Part shown: piece by piece, positions 44,864 through 53,604 of the stretch | How positions within the stretch are numbered: position 1 is the stretch's first letter | Layout: each line of letters opens with the position of its first letter | NCBI RefSeq assembly: GCF_026626705.1 | Contig: NZ_JAPNKC010000001.1 | Location: 6,280,001 to 6,344,000, forward strand | Source: Pyxidicoccus sp. MSG2 | GTDB lineage: Bacteria > Myxococcota > Myxococcia > Myxococcales > Myxococcaceae | Length of the DNA: 64,000 bases | Direction: 5' to 3' | Position numbers and translations under genes: made by a program | Notes under the pieces: generated by a model | The model's input: the letters and a program-made list of their open reading frames with translations, nothing else | What the model was told of the DNA's origin: nothing | Databases searched by the model: none

Positions 44864-45541
44864 TCACGGCCAGGACAGCCCCAGCTCCCGGTCGAAGCCG
44901 CGCCGGCCTTCCACGGTGAGCCGCACCCCGCGGCCCTCCGTGCGGCGCGCAATCCAGCGCAGCGCGAAGAGGCGCTCCGCCAGCGCCGCGCCCAGGGCCC
45001 CACCCACGTGGGCCCGGCGCTCGCTCCAGTCCAGGCAGCGGCGCGCGAAGGCCCTGCGTCCCCTGGACAGCGCTCCGGCTTCCACGCCCAGCCGCTCCAG
45101 GAAGTGCTCCCCCGCCGGGGTGAGCGCCCACGTCTCCTCGGACGCCTCCAGGTAGCCGCGCCGCTCCAGCGCGTCCGCCAGGTCCACGCCGAGCTTCCCC
45201 GCCAGGTGGTCGTAGCAGGTGCGCGCGAAGCGCAGCGGCGAGGGCACCTTCACCGGCGCGGCGCGCGAGGGGGCAAGCAGGCTCAACGCCTCCAGCGCGC
45301 GCGCCACGTCCGGCCCGGCGAGTCGGTAGTAGCGGTGACGGCCCTGCGCCTCCACGCGCACCAGTCCGCCCTCGAGCAGTTGCGACAGGTGGCCGCTCAC
45401 CGTCTGCGGAGACAGGCCCACCTCGCGCGCCAGTTCGCCCGCGGTGCGCGCGGGGCCTTCGAGGAGGCGCGAGAGCATCCCCGCGCGGGCGGGCTCGCCG
45501 ATGAGGTGGGCAATCAGCGCGAGGTCGAGCGGGTGGGCCAT
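44864..45541 (-). CDS. ArsR-family winged-helix regulator
   Basis: 225 residues. The HTH is at about 5-85 (HLIGEPARAGMLSRLLEGPARTAGELAREVGLSPQTVSGHLSQLLEGGLVRVEAQGRHRYYRLA). The remaining 140 residues have two Cys (RFARTCYDHLAGKLG; FARRCLDWSERR), the latter a familiar motif of ArsR/SmtB-like proteins that carry an extra C-terminal domain. I saw no metal-binding ELCVC box. It is divergent from the globin operon across 296 bases, but that operon has its own NsrR box, so a link is not implied. Confidence 0.85.
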   Translation of the reverse strand: MAHPLDLALIAHLIGEPARAGMLSRLLEGPARTAGELAREVGLSPQTVSGHLSQLLEGGLVRVEAQGRHRYYRLAGPDVARALEALSLLAPSRAAPVKVPSPLRFARTCYDHLAGKLGVDLADALERRGYLEASEETWALTPAGEHFLERLGVEAGALSRGRRAFARRCLDWSERRAHVGGALGAALAERLFALRWIARRTEGRGVRLTVEGRRGFDRELGLSWP

Positions 45542-45779
45542 GGCTTCGAAGCGTGGGTGACGCGGGCGCGCGGACGTTTCGGCGCGCGCCGAACCATTCC
45601 TTGCGCGCGGGCCCTGGGGAAGGGGCATGTCGACGGCTCGCCCCACCGCTCGCCCCTCCGCCGGCACCGGGCCGGGCCTCGGGCGCAACTTCCGCGCGGA
45701 GACGTGACACGGCGCAACTTCTGCGCGCGGACAGCCTGCTCGCTCCGGGCGCACCGCTCGGGTTGACGGCGTGGCATTT

Positions 45780-45802
45780 AAGATGCATTCGAGATGCATC
45801 AT
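45780..45802. promoter_or_regulatory. NsrR-type operator
   Basis: AAGATGCATTC, one base, AGATGCATCAT: an 11-1-11 dyad nearly identical to the known NsrR consensus (AAGATGCATTT-N-AAATGCATCTT). It lies 36 bases before the globin ATG and just downstream of a TTGACG (45763-45768), where a bound repressor would block transcription. The regulator of this type is encoded in the same operon. Confidence 0.75.
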
Positions 45803-45837
45803 TGTGCGCCCGAGCCGGGCGCGACGGAGTGAAGGAC

Positions 45838-46218
45838 ATGAACGCAGCGGCGATGAAGAGCGTCTACGAGCAGATTGGCGGGGAGCCGGCGATGGCGGCG
45901 GCGGTGGAGGTCTTCTACCGGAAGGTCCTCTCGGACGACCGCATCAGCCACTACTTCGAGGACGTGGACATGGAGCGCCAGGCGGCCAAGCAGAAGGCGT
46001 TCCTCACCATGGTGACGGGCGGGCCGTCGAGCTACTCGGGCCGGGACATGCGCGCGGGGCACGCGCACCTCGTGGCACGCGGGCTGAATGACACGCACTT
46101 CGACGCGGTGGCGGGCCACCTCAAGGAGACGCTGGAGGAGCTCGGCGTCGCAGCGCCACTGGTGGCGCGCGTGCTGGCCATCGCGGAGAGCGCCCGCGCG
46201 GACGTGCTCAACCGCTAG
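45838..46218 (+). CDS. Group I truncated haemoglobin
   Basis: 126 residues. YEQIGGEPAMAAAVEVFYRKVLSDDRISHYFEDVD is the trHb N-terminal signature; GRDMRAGHAHLVARGL provides the proximal haem histidine (His75 is the best candidate), with FDAVAGHLKETLEEL as the last helix. Such globins bind O2 or NO and, given a reductase, can convert NO to nitrate. The reductase follows 17 bases later. GGAG and AAGGA precede the ATG. Confidence 0.92.
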   Translation: MNAAAMKSVYEQIGGEPAMAAAVEVFYRKVLSDDRISHYFEDVDMERQAAKQKAFLTMVTGGPSSYSGRDMRAGHAHLVARGLNDTHFDAVAGHLKETLEELGVAAPLVARVLAIAESARADVLNR

Positions 46219-46235
46219 GACTGTCGAGGCTCGAA

Positions 46236-47240
46236 ATGGCGAAGGTGAAACATGAGTCGCGGTGGTATCCGCTGGAGTCGGGGGAGAGCGTCCTGGACGG
46301 GCTGCTGCGCCAGGGCGTGTCCGTCCCCAACTCCTGCCGCGCGGGTGCCTGCCAGTCCTGCCTGATGAAGGCGGAGCGCGGCACGGTGCCGGAGGCCGCG
46401 CGCGTGGGGCTGAAGGACACGCTCGTGGCCCAGGGCTACTTCCTCGCGTGCACCTGCCGGCCTCCGGCGGGCACGGAGCTGGAGGTGGCGGGCGCGGAAG
46501 CGCTGCGGGTGCCGGCGCGAATCTCCTCGCTGACGCTGCTGTCCTCGGACGTGCTGCGCGTGCGGCTCGTCACCGACGTGCCCTTCGAGTACCGCGCCGG
46601 GCAGTACGTGTCACTGGTGCGCGCGGACGGGCTCACCCGCAGCTACTCCCTGGCGAGCCTGCCGCGCGAGGGCGAGCTGGAGCTGCACGTGCGCCTCCTC
46701 CCGGGCGGAGCGATGAGCTGCTGGCTGGCCGGCGTGGCGCGGCCGGGAGACGCCGTGCAGCTCCAGGGTCCCGCGGGGAGCTGCTTCTACGTCCCGGGCC
46801 GCCCCGAGCAACCGCTGCTGCTGGCCGGCACGGGCACCGGCCTGGCGCCGCTGTACGGCATCGTCCGCGACGCGCTGGAGGCGGGTCACTCCGGTCCCAT
46901 CTGGCTCTTCCACGGGGCGCGCGGGCCGGAGGGGCTCTACCTTCGAGACGCACTGCGTGAGCTGGCCGAGCGCCACCCGCAGCTCCACTACCGGCCGGGC
47001 GTGCTGGCGGGCGGCAGCCGGGACGTCGCGGAAGGGCCGCTCGACGTGCTCATCCGCGCCGAGTGTCCGAAGCCGGTAGGCTTCCGGGCGTACCTCTGCG
47101 GAGACCCCCAGTTGGTGTTATCCCTTCGCAAGAAGCTCTTCCTGTCGGGGCTCTCGCTGAAGGACCTCCACGCGGACTCCTTCCTGCCGAGCGCTCCCAA
47201 GGCGGAGGTTGCTACAACCCCCGCCACCGGAGTCCGCTGA
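46236..47240 (+). CDS. Ferredoxin-NAD(P)H reductase with 2Fe-2S domain
   Basis: 334 residues. N-terminal plant-type ferredoxin (Cys34, Cys39, Cys42 in SCRAGACQSC, and Cys72 or Cys74), FAD domain with TRSYSLAS, and NAD domain with GTGTGLAPLYG and a C-terminal CGDPQLV. The layout is that of the reductase half of Hmp-like enzymes but preceded by a ferredoxin. It probably supplies electrons to the globin encoded upstream. Confidence 0.92.
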   Translation: MAKVKHESRWYPLESGESVLDGLLRQGVSVPNSCRAGACQSCLMKAERGTVPEAARVGLKDTLVAQGYFLACTCRPPAGTELEVAGAEALRVPARISSLTLLSSDVLRVRLVTDVPFEYRAGQYVSLVRADGLTRSYSLASLPREGELELHVRLLPGGAMSCWLAGVARPGDAVQLQGPAGSCFYVPGRPEQPLLLAGTGTGLAPLYGIVRDALEAGHSGPIWLFHGARGPEGLYLRDALRELAERHPQLHYRPGVLAGGSRDVAEGPLDVLIRAECPKPVGFRAYLCGDPQLVLSLRKKLFLSGLSLKDLHADSFLPSAPKAEVATTPATGVR

Positions 47241-47242
47241 CC

Positions 47243-47689
47243 GTGCACCTCACCCTCCACGCCGACTACTCGCTGCGCGTCCTGCTCTACCTGGCCACCC
47301 GTCGTGAGAAGCCCTCGTCCACGCAGGAGATTGCGGACGCGTACGGCATCTCCAAGCACCACCTGGTGCGGGTGGTGCAGACGCTGGCGGGGCAGGGCTT
47401 CGTGGACGCGCGCGCGGGGCGCTCGGGTGGGGTGACGCTGGGGCGCGAGCCGAAGGACATCAACGTGGGCAAGGTGCTGCGCGCGGCCGAGCCGGACTTC
47501 CACCTGGTGGAGTGCTTCGACCGCGAGCGCAACGGGTGCCCCATCACCCCCGCGTGCGGCCTCAAGGGCGTGCTGGCCGAGGCACGCGAGGCCTTCCTCG
47601 GCGTGCTGGACGGGTACACGCTCGCGGACCTGCTGGAGCGCTCGCGCCCGGACCTGGCGGACTTCTTCCTGCCCGCGCGCGCGGGGTGA
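47243..47689 (+). CDS. nsrR: NsrR-like Rrf2-family nitric oxide-sensing repressor
   Basis: 148 residues from a GTG two bases after the reductase stop. The Rrf2 winged helix is at residues 1-75 (TLHADYSLRVLLYLA, SSTQEIADAYGISKHHLVRVVQTLAGQGFV). Cys91, Cys99 and Cys105 (ECFDRERNGCPITPACGL) are the iron-sulfur ligands in the NsrR arrangement, and EAFLGVLDGYTLADLL is the NsrR C-terminal motif. Nitrosylation of the cluster would release the operator at 45780. This closes an autoregulated loop. Confidence 0.87.
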   Translation: MHLTLHADYSLRVLLYLATRREKPSSTQEIADAYGISKHHLVRVVQTLAGQGFVDARAGRSGGVTLGREPKDINVGKVLRAAEPDFHLVECFDRERNGCPITPACGLKGVLAEAREAFLGVLDGYTLADLLERSRPDLADFFLPARAG

Positions 47690-47690
47690 C

Positions 47691-47951
47691 ATGACGTCCG
47701 GCACGCTGGAGTTGTTCCACCGCATCGCCGACCCGCCCTCCGCCGAGGCGCGGCGCTACGTCGTCGACTATGCACTCGAGGACCGCGTGGCCTTCCGCAA
47801 CGTGGCGTTTCGCGAGGCGGAAGAGGACTGGCTCCGGCGGGGTGGCCACACCACGCCCGCGCTGTGGGACGGCACGCACCTGCACCAGGGCGCGCAGGCG
47901 GTGCTGGCGCGGCTGCAGGCCGTCGTCAACCTGGGGCGCGACGACGCGTGA
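47691..47951 (+). CDS. Glutaredoxin-like protein lacking the active-site Cys
   Basis: 86 residues. TLELFHRIADPPSAEARRYVVD and TTPALWDGTHLHQGAQAVLARLQ fit the ends of the glutaredoxin fold (the cis-proline in TTPAL and the GSH-contacting loop). No CPYC or CxxC is present, so it is not a standard dithiol glutaredoxin. It starts two bases after the NsrR stop and ends the operon. Role unknown. Confidence 0.55.
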   Translation: MTSGTLELFHRIADPPSAEARRYVVDYALEDRVAFRNVAFREAEEDWLRRGGHTTPALWDGTHLHQGAQAVLARLQAVVNLGRDDA

Positions 47952-47958
47952 GCGGAGC

Positions 47959-47981
47959 GGGGGCTGCGTGAGCGAGCCCCC
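47959..47981. terminator. Hairpin between convergent genes
   Basis: Arms gggggct (47959-47965) and agccccc (47975-47981) with a nine-base loop, between the globin operon and the chemoreceptor gene. Serves either direction. Confidence 0.5.
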
Positions 47982-47989
47982 TCGAAGGC

Positions 47990-49495
47990 TCACTGGACCT
48001 GGTACTGCTCCACCACGCGGGCGGCCGCGCGGGACACCTCGCTCACCACACTGGCGGCGCGCCGGGTGGACTCGAGGCGCGCCATCGACTCGTCCATCAT
48101 CTTCTGCAGCTCGCCCAGGGCGAGGAAGGTCTGATGGACGCCCGCGCCCTGCTGCGAGACGACCGCGGAAATCTGCCGGGCGGCGACCGTGCTCTCCTTC
48201 ACGATGCCGGAGAGCTGGCGCAGGCTGTCACCCGTGACGCGCACCTCGGCCAGGCCGGTCTCGATGCGCAGCATCCCGCTCGCATTCATTCCGACCGCCT
48301 CGTGGATGGCGGCGCTGATGTCGTCGAGCACGTCGCGCACGCGCTGCGTCGCCTGGATGGACTGGTCCGCGAGCGAGCGGATTTCCCGCGCCACCACGCC
48401 AAAGCCCTTGCCGTGCTCGCCGGAGCGCGCGGCCTCGATGGCGGCGTTGAGGGCCAGCATGTTGGACTGGTCCGCCAGGTCCTTCACCGTGCCGGTGATG
48501 GTGGCGATCTGCCGGGTGCGCTCGGACAGCCGGGTGATGCGGCCGGTCATCTGCTCCACCTGCTCGCGAATCTCGCCCAGCCGCTGGATGCCGTTGTCGA
48601 CGGCGGACGCGCCCTCGCGGGAGGCCTGGTCCGCGTGCTCCATCACCTCGAGCACGTCCCGGGCCTTCTGCGCCGCGAGCGTGGACGTCTGCTGAATCTC
48701 GTTGGCGGTGGTGTGGGTCTGCTGCAGGGCGCTGGCCTGGCGCGACAGCGTCTCGCCCTGGTCGTGGGTGGCGGCGGTGAGCTGGGTGGCGGACTCGTCC
48801 AGCCGGCGTGAGGACGTCTGGAGGTTGCTCAGGGCCTCGCGCATCTTCGCTATCATCTCGGCGAACGCGGCGGAGAGCCGGCCGATTTCATCCACCGAGT
48901 CCACGCGGATGTCCTGACGGAGGTCGCCGGTGCTCACCACCTCCTCGGCCACGCGCGTCAGCTCGCGCACCGGCCGCAGCAGGTGCCGGATGAGCAGCGC
49001 GATGCCGAGGCCCGCGGCCACCAGGGTGGCGAGCACGCAGCCCAGCACGAGGACGAGGCCCCTCCGGGTGCTCTGCTCAATCGCCTCGCGGGTGAAGTAC
49101 ATGCGCAGCGTCCCCAGCGGGCGGCCGTCCGCGTCCTGGAGGGCGCGCTCGTAGCGCAGCAGCGCCGCATTCGCGACGGGCTCGGTGGGCGGCGACTCCT
49201 GCTGGGTGAGGAGCTTGCCCGACTCGTCATGGAAGGCCGCGAAGACGACCTCCGGCGCCCGGGTCACCTGCGTGGTGAGCAGGTCCAGGTTGCGCAGGTT
49301 GTAATAGGAGACGGAGTCCCGGCCGATGTTCGCGAGGAGGTCCGCCATGGCCTGCCCCCGGTGCTCCAGCGCGGTCTCGTTCATCTCGCGCATGCCATGC
49401 ACCAGGTACACGCCCTGCCCGCCGAGCAGCGCCGTCAGCAGGGCGAAGGTGGGCAGCAGGAGCTTCCATCCAACGCTCCGAAGTCTCAGCTTCAT
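47990..49495 (-). CDS. Methyl-accepting chemotaxis protein coupled to a binding protein
   Basis: 501 residues. TM1 (about 8-30, KLLLPTFALLTALLGG), a periplasmic part of about 140 residues (RGQAMADLLANIGRDSVSYYNLRNLDLLTTQV, EVVFAAFHDESGKLL), TM2 near 170-195, HAMP (LRPVRELTRVAEEVV to IGRLSAAFAEMIA), then a signalling hairpin with ALNAAIEAARSGEHGKGFGVVAREIRSLA. GGAG lies before the ATG. Its ATG overlaps the stop of the binding-protein gene (ATGA). A longer frame reading into that gene is a shadow. Confidence 0.92.
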   Translation of the reverse strand: MKLRLRSVGWKLLLPTFALLTALLGGQGVYLVHGMREMNETALEHRGQAMADLLANIGRDSVSYYNLRNLDLLTTQVTRAPEVVFAAFHDESGKLLTQQESPPTEPVANAALLRYERALQDADGRPLGTLRMYFTREAIEQSTRRGLVLVLGCVLATLVAAGLGIALLIRHLLRPVRELTRVAEEVVSTGDLRQDIRVDSVDEIGRLSAAFAEMIAKMREALSNLQTSSRRLDESATQLTAATHDQGETLSRQASALQQTHTTANEIQQTSTLAAQKARDVLEVMEHADQASREGASAVDNGIQRLGEIREQVEQMTGRITRLSERTRQIATITGTVKDLADQSNMLALNAAIEAARSGEHGKGFGVVAREIRSLADQSIQATQRVRDVLDDISAAIHEAVGMNASGMLRIETGLAEVRVTGDSLRQLSGIVKESTVAARQISAVVSQQGAGVHQTFLALGELQKMMDESMARLESTRRAASVVSEVSRAAARVVEQYQVQ

Positions 49496-50793
49496 CGTAC
49501 TCCCGTCCCTTCGTCCGCGAGCTTCTCGAGGGTGGGCGGCTTCTTCGCCGCGCGGCGCTCGGCCTCCCACTCCCCGCGCGTCTGCGCCGCCTCCTGGCCC
49601 GTCATCTGGTCCAGCACGTCGAAGTAGCGGAGCCGGTACTTGTCCGCGCGCACCACGTCCGGAGGGTTGCCGCGCACCACGTACACCGTCTGCAGCGACT
49701 GGTGGTCGAAGGCGCGCCACTCCTGCGCGTCCTTGAGGCGCGTGTACCGGTGGCCCTCGAGCGCCCGCACCACGGCACTCCCGCCGAAGGTGCCCGCGCG
49801 CTCCACGGCCGCCTTGTATTCGTGGACGATGGTGTACGCGGACGCGCCCGCGGTGGACGGGTAGCGCCCGTAGCGCCGAGCGAATGCCTCGACGAACTGG
49901 ATGCCGCCCTCGAAGCGGAACTGCCAGGCAATCTCCCAGCTCCACGGAACCGTGCCGACGACTCCGGCCATGTTCTCCGGGCCAGCGCCCTCGGCCATGG
50001 CCAGCGTCAGGTTGGGGACCACCAGCTGCATGCGCTGCTTGAGGCCCCAGCCCGAGGCGATGTTGATGGCGTTCACCATGTCCTGGCCGAACAGCACCAG
50101 CACCAGCACGTCGGGCTTCGCCGCCTGGGCGGCGCGCAGGGCCCGCTTGAAGTCCTCGGCGGTGGAGACCGGGAAGGGCGTGCGCACGCCCTGGTGGACG
50201 GCCGTGTCCGCGGTGCCGGTGAAGCGCCGCAGGGACTCCTCGGTGCTCCAGCCCCAGGTGTAGTCCGCGGTGATGTAGAAGTACTTCTTGCCGTCGAAGC
50301 GGGCGTTGAGGTGCTTGGAGAGCACCTTCGCCGCCATCCACGCGTTGTTGCACTCGCGGAAGGTGTGCCGGTGCCCGTCGCCGCCGGTGGTGGCGTTGGA
50401 GTACGTCAGCGTCCCGAAGAAGGGCACGCCCTTCTCCTCGGCGACCTCCCCCATGGCGACGGCGACGCTGGACGACGAGCCGCCGAAGAGCATCACCGCG
50501 CCTTCCTTCTCGACGAGCTCCACCGCATTGGCCCGCGCCACCCTGGCGTCGCCGCGGGTGTCACGGATGGCGAGCTCCACCCGCCGGCCCAGGATTCCGC
50601 CCGCGGCGTTGACCTCGTCCAGGGCCAGTTGCGCGGCGCGCAGCTGGTCCAGCCCTTCCGCGAAATAGGGGCCGGTGCGGGGGTAGTTGAAGCCGAGCTT
50701 GACGGTCTCCGCCGAGGCCGCCGCGGCCCACGGGGTGACGAGCAACAGCAGCAGCAGGACGGCGCGCACCGGAGTGGGTCGTGGAGGGGGCAT
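49492..50793 (-). CDS. Periplasmic type I solute-binding protein (branched-chain amino acid/urea-like)
   Basis: 433 residues. Signal peptide (AVLLLLLLVTPWAAAASA). Periplasmic_binding_protein type I: VKLGFNYPRTGPYFAEGLDQLRAAQLALDEVNAAGGILGRRVEL, then SSSSVAVAMGEVAEEKGVPFFGTLTYSNATTG and YFYITADYTWGWSTEESLRRF. This fold binds amino acids, amides or small organics. There is no permease or ATPase gene alongside; instead it is translationally coupled to a chemoreceptor, so it likely presents the ligand to that receptor. Confidence 0.9.
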   Translation of the reverse strand: MPPPRPTPVRAVLLLLLLVTPWAAAASAETVKLGFNYPRTGPYFAEGLDQLRAAQLALDEVNAAGGILGRRVELAIRDTRGDARVARANAVELVEKEGAVMLFGGSSSSVAVAMGEVAEEKGVPFFGTLTYSNATTGGDGHRHTFRECNNAWMAAKVLSKHLNARFDGKKYFYITADYTWGWSTEESLRRFTGTADTAVHQGVRTPFPVSTAEDFKRALRAAQAAKPDVLVLVLFGQDMVNAINIASGWGLKQRMQLVVPNLTLAMAEGAGPENMAGVVGTVPWSWEIAWQFRFEGGIQFVEAFARRYGRYPSTAGASAYTIVHEYKAAVERAGTFGGSAVVRALEGHRYTRLKDAQEWRAFDHQSLQTVYVVRGNPPDVVRADKYRLRYFDVLDQMTGQEAAQTRGEWEAERRAAKKPPTLEKLADEGTGVR

Positions 50794-51426
50794 GACGGGG
50801 GCGCGTAGTATTCCCGGCGCAGACGCGGCGTCTATGACGGGGCGGTGGACATGGGCACCGCTTCCGGGTCGTGCAGCGGGAGAGCCACCAGGCGATGCAC
50901 ACCCGCCTGCTCGTGCCATTCCCGGTCCATGGCGGCCGTCTCTCGAGTCAGGCCCGGGGCGGACCGGGCCGTGACCTGGCAGGCGCTCGGAGTGCTCCGC
51001 ACCGTCCGACCTGGATGTGACGGCGCGTGTCGTGACGCGACGACGCAGGTGCCGACACCCGCGCGCCGCTGCGACCCGTGCGTTCCTTGTGCGCCATGTG
51101 TGGCGCGCGTGGAACTTCCGGAGTTGGACACGTGTGCAGGTGCGCGCATGCGTGCATGGGTCCGGGCTTGCCGCGCGCGTGCTGGTTGCGGTAGTCAGCC
51201 CCTCCGCGCACGCACCCGGCAGGTGGTGGCGAGGGATGGAGGGTGGACGGTGATGACCGCGCGTCAGTTGGTGTATGGGGACGGACCGCCGCGCACGCGG
51301 CGCACCACCTCAACTGACGTGTGCGCGTCAAGTCCCCGCGCGATTTCTCCCTTCATCGCGTGCGCGCGTTTCGCGCGCTTCTCGCTGGCCGTCCGGCCCT
51401 GAGCCTCGGTTAATCTCCACGACCCC
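50794..51426. other. Intergenic stretch without a supported gene
   Basis: About 630 bases between divergent genes, the longest gap in the window. Many alternating GCGCGTGC runs, and a nested dyad at 51262-51319. No reading frame with a ribosome site looks like coding sequence. Confidence 0.5.
51262..51319. repeat. Nested inverted repeats upstream of the glycohydrolase gene
   Basis: Outer arms cgtcagttg (51262-51270) and caactgacg (51311-51319); inner arms cgccgcg (51287-51293) and cgcggcg (51296-51302) with a two-base loop. Could be an operator, a leader RNA structure or a terminator facing left. Confidence 0.45.
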
Positions 51427-52455
51427 ATGCCGCTGACTCCCGCCGAGCGCCAGGACAGGTTCCATGCGGCGTTCGTGGGGCTCGCCATCGGTGATGCGCT
51501 CGGCTTCCCGCTGCGCGGCATCCCGCCCGCGAGTCTCGCGCGGCTGCCCAACCTGGCGGATGACTTCGCGCCCCGTCCGCGCGGCAAGTTCGCCAAGGGC
51601 CAGTTCAGCGACGACACGCAGCTGCTGCTCGCCGCGGCGGAGAGCGTCATCCGCGAGGGCAAGGTGGACGGGCGCAGCGCGGCGGCGCACCTGGCGTGGC
51701 TGTGGCAGGAGGGCATCATCCTCCAGCCGCCCAGGAGCCTGGCGGACGCGCTGCAGCGGCTGGCCGGTGGCACGCCGTGGATGAGCGCGGGCGCGTCGCT
51801 GGGCACGAAGTGCCCGTCGGTGCTCAGCCGCGCGCTGGTGGTGGGCCTCCTGGAGAGTGGCCACCGCGCGCGCCTGCCGCACGACGCGGGCGTGCTCACC
51901 GTCATCACCCACAAGGACCCCATCTGTGCCGCCGCCGCGGCCGCCTTCGCGCAGGCCGCCGCGCTGGGCATGGAGGAGGAGGCGTTGACCCCCGCCGCCT
52001 TCTGCGAGGAGCTGGCGCTGGCGGCGGCGGTGCACGACAAGGGGCTGGCCGAGGAGGTGCGCCACCTGCCACGCCTGCTGACCTGGGACACCGTGCGCGC
52101 GCTGGGGCAGTTGCGCAAGGTGGGCGTGCCCCCCAGTGAGCTGAAGGGCGTGGACGGGCTGCCGGCGCACGTGGTGCCGGTGCTGCTCACCTCGCTGTAC
52201 GCGGCGCTCAAGGTGCCGCACGACTTCCGCGAGGCCGTGGCCCTCACGCTGCGCTGTGGCGGCGAGGCGGACGTGGCCGCGGCCCTCACCGGCGCCCTCA
52301 TTGGCGCGCACCTGGGCACGCGCGCGATTCCGGCGCGCCTGCGCAAGCAGGTGCTGTACTCGGAGAACCTCGTGGACACCGCGGACCGCCTCTTCCGCGC
52401 CCGCCAGGTGCGCGAGACGCTGGCCACCGCGCTGGCCCACCACCGCCGTCGCTGA
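51427..52455 (+). CDS. ADP-ribosylglycohydrolase family protein
   Basis: 342 residues. The family motifs are in order: FVGLAIGDALGFPLRG at the N-terminus, KGQFSDDTQLLLAAAESV (first metal site), and RCGGEADVAAALTGALIGAHLG (the C-terminal metal motif, here GGEAD in place of the usual GGDTD). The changed residues mean activity needs testing. Such enzymes remove ADP-ribose from proteins (DraG-like) or nucleic acid. No obvious ADP-ribosyltransferase is nearby. Confidence 0.85.
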   Translation: MPLTPAERQDRFHAAFVGLAIGDALGFPLRGIPPASLARLPNLADDFAPRPRGKFAKGQFSDDTQLLLAAAESVIREGKVDGRSAAAHLAWLWQEGIILQPPRSLADALQRLAGGTPWMSAGASLGTKCPSVLSRALVVGLLESGHRARLPHDAGVLTVITHKDPICAAAAAAFAQAAALGMEEEALTPAAFCEELALAAAVHDKGLAEEVRHLPRLLTWDTVRALGQLRKVGVPPSELKGVDGLPAHVVPVLLTSLYAALKVPHDFREAVALTLRCGGEADVAAALTGALIGAHLGTRAIPARLRKQVLYSENLVDTADRLFRARQVRETLATALAHHRRR

Positions 52456-52642
52456 GCTCCGTCCGGTTCCGGTAGGGGTGCCGGCTGGAGGGCAGGCAGG
52501 CGGCCATGCCTCCCCCCAGGGCTGGGACTTCTCCCATGAGCGACTGCTGCCCACCTTGTGCGAAGGAGCGGGGCCGCATGGGTGCCGGCCAGGCCTGCGA
52601 GCGCACGGCGAACCCGCGAAGTCATCGCAGGAGGCACACGTC

Positions 52643-53047
52643 GTGGACCTCGAATCGGAACGCCTGGAGCGCAGTCAACTGGAGTCGCTCTCCACGGCGG
52701 AGCTCATCCGGCATGCCCTGGCGGAGTCCCGCCTGCTGGTGAAGGCCGAGCTGTTGCACGCGAAGAAGGAGCTGCGTGACGAGCTGAAGGCCGCGCGCAC
52801 CGCGGGCATCTTCATCGGGGTGGGCGCGGTGCTGTCGCTCATCGCCCTGTCCTGCCTCGTCGTGGGCGCCGGGCTGGCCATTCCGATGGCCGAGCCCTGG
52901 AACGTGCTGGTGATGGGCGTGGCGGTGCTGGCGATTGCGGGCCTCCTGCTGTTCCTGGGTGTCAAACGGCTGCCCAAGAAGCCGCTGGCGCACACGCAGG
53001 ATCGGCTGAAGATGGACTACCAGCTCACGCGGGAGACGCTGCAATGA
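52643..53047 (+). CDS. Phage-holin-family small membrane protein
   Basis: 134 residues. An amphipathic N-terminal helix (STAELIRHALAESRLLVKAELLHAKKELRDELKAAR) precedes two membrane segments (GIFIGVGAVLSLIALSCLVVGAGL; VLVMGVAVLAIAGLLLFLG). This is the actinobacterial holin-X type (PF07332), usually a chromosomal envelope protein rather than phage-derived. GTG start with AGGAGG upstream. It overlaps the next gene by four bases. Confidence 0.82.
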   Translation: MDLESERLERSQLESLSTAELIRHALAESRLLVKAELLHAKKELRDELKAARTAGIFIGVGAVLSLIALSCLVVGAGLAIPMAEPWNVLVMGVAVLAIAGLLLFLGVKRLPKKPLAHTQDRLKMDYQLTRETLQ

Positions 53048-53553
53048 ACGGCAACGGCCGCGACAAGGAGGCTGGCGGGCCGGTGGAGATTGAACGGCAC
53101 GTCGACCACCACATCACCCGGGGCATGGATGACCGGAAGCAGGTGGAGCAGACGGCGGACCGCATCCGCGACGAGCTGCTGCTGACGCTGGAGGAACTGG
53201 ACCGCCGCCGCGAGCGCGCGCTCAGCGTGCGCTACCAGGCGGCACAGCACAAAGACGTCCTCATCGGCGTGGGCGCCGTGGCGATGATTGGCGTGGGGCT
53301 GGGCGTGGGCTACGCCATCTACCGCTCGAGCCACCGCGAGGAGAAGCTGCGCCGCGAGCGCCGCATTGCCCTCAAGCGCGCCTGGGCGCACCCGGAGACG
53401 GTGGCCTACGCCGCGAAGCAGCGCCCGCTCGGCGTGGAGCTGGGGCGCAAGCTCGTGCTCATCTTCGCCACCGCGCTCGCCACCCGCATCGCCCAGAACT
53501 CCGTGCGCTCACTGGTGCCCGTGGGGCAGAAGCCCAACTCCGCTGGAGGGTAG
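53044..53553 (+). CDS. DUF3618-like membrane protein
   Basis: 169 residues. The segment KQVEQTADRIRDELLLTLEELDRRRERAL resembles the DUF3618 helix, followed by one membrane segment (DVLIGVGAVAMIGVGLGVGYAIYRS) and a basic tail. Coupled to the holin-family gene by an ATGA overlap; such pairs are common in proteobacteria and of unknown function. Confidence 0.75.
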   Translation: MNGNGRDKEAGGPVEIERHVDHHITRGMDDRKQVEQTADRIRDELLLTLEELDRRRERALSVRYQAAQHKDVLIGVGAVAMIGVGLGVGYAIYRSSHREEKLRRERRIALKRAWAHPETVAYAAKQRPLGVELGRKLVLIFATALATRIAQNSVRSLVPVGQKPNSAGG

Positions 53554-53604
53554 AAGTAGAATACGTAATTGCGACAAAACCGCGCATAAAGCAGACTGAT
53601 TTCC

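Noticed and set aside
49496..50353. N-terminal extension of the chemoreceptor frame into the binding-protein gene
   Set aside because: The extension is out-of-frame low-complexity sequence; a ribosome site and TM1 directly follow the ATG at 49495.
52643..53553. Holin-family gene considered as a prophage remnant
   Set aside because: No phage genes nearby; this holin-like family is a common chromosomal membrane protein.
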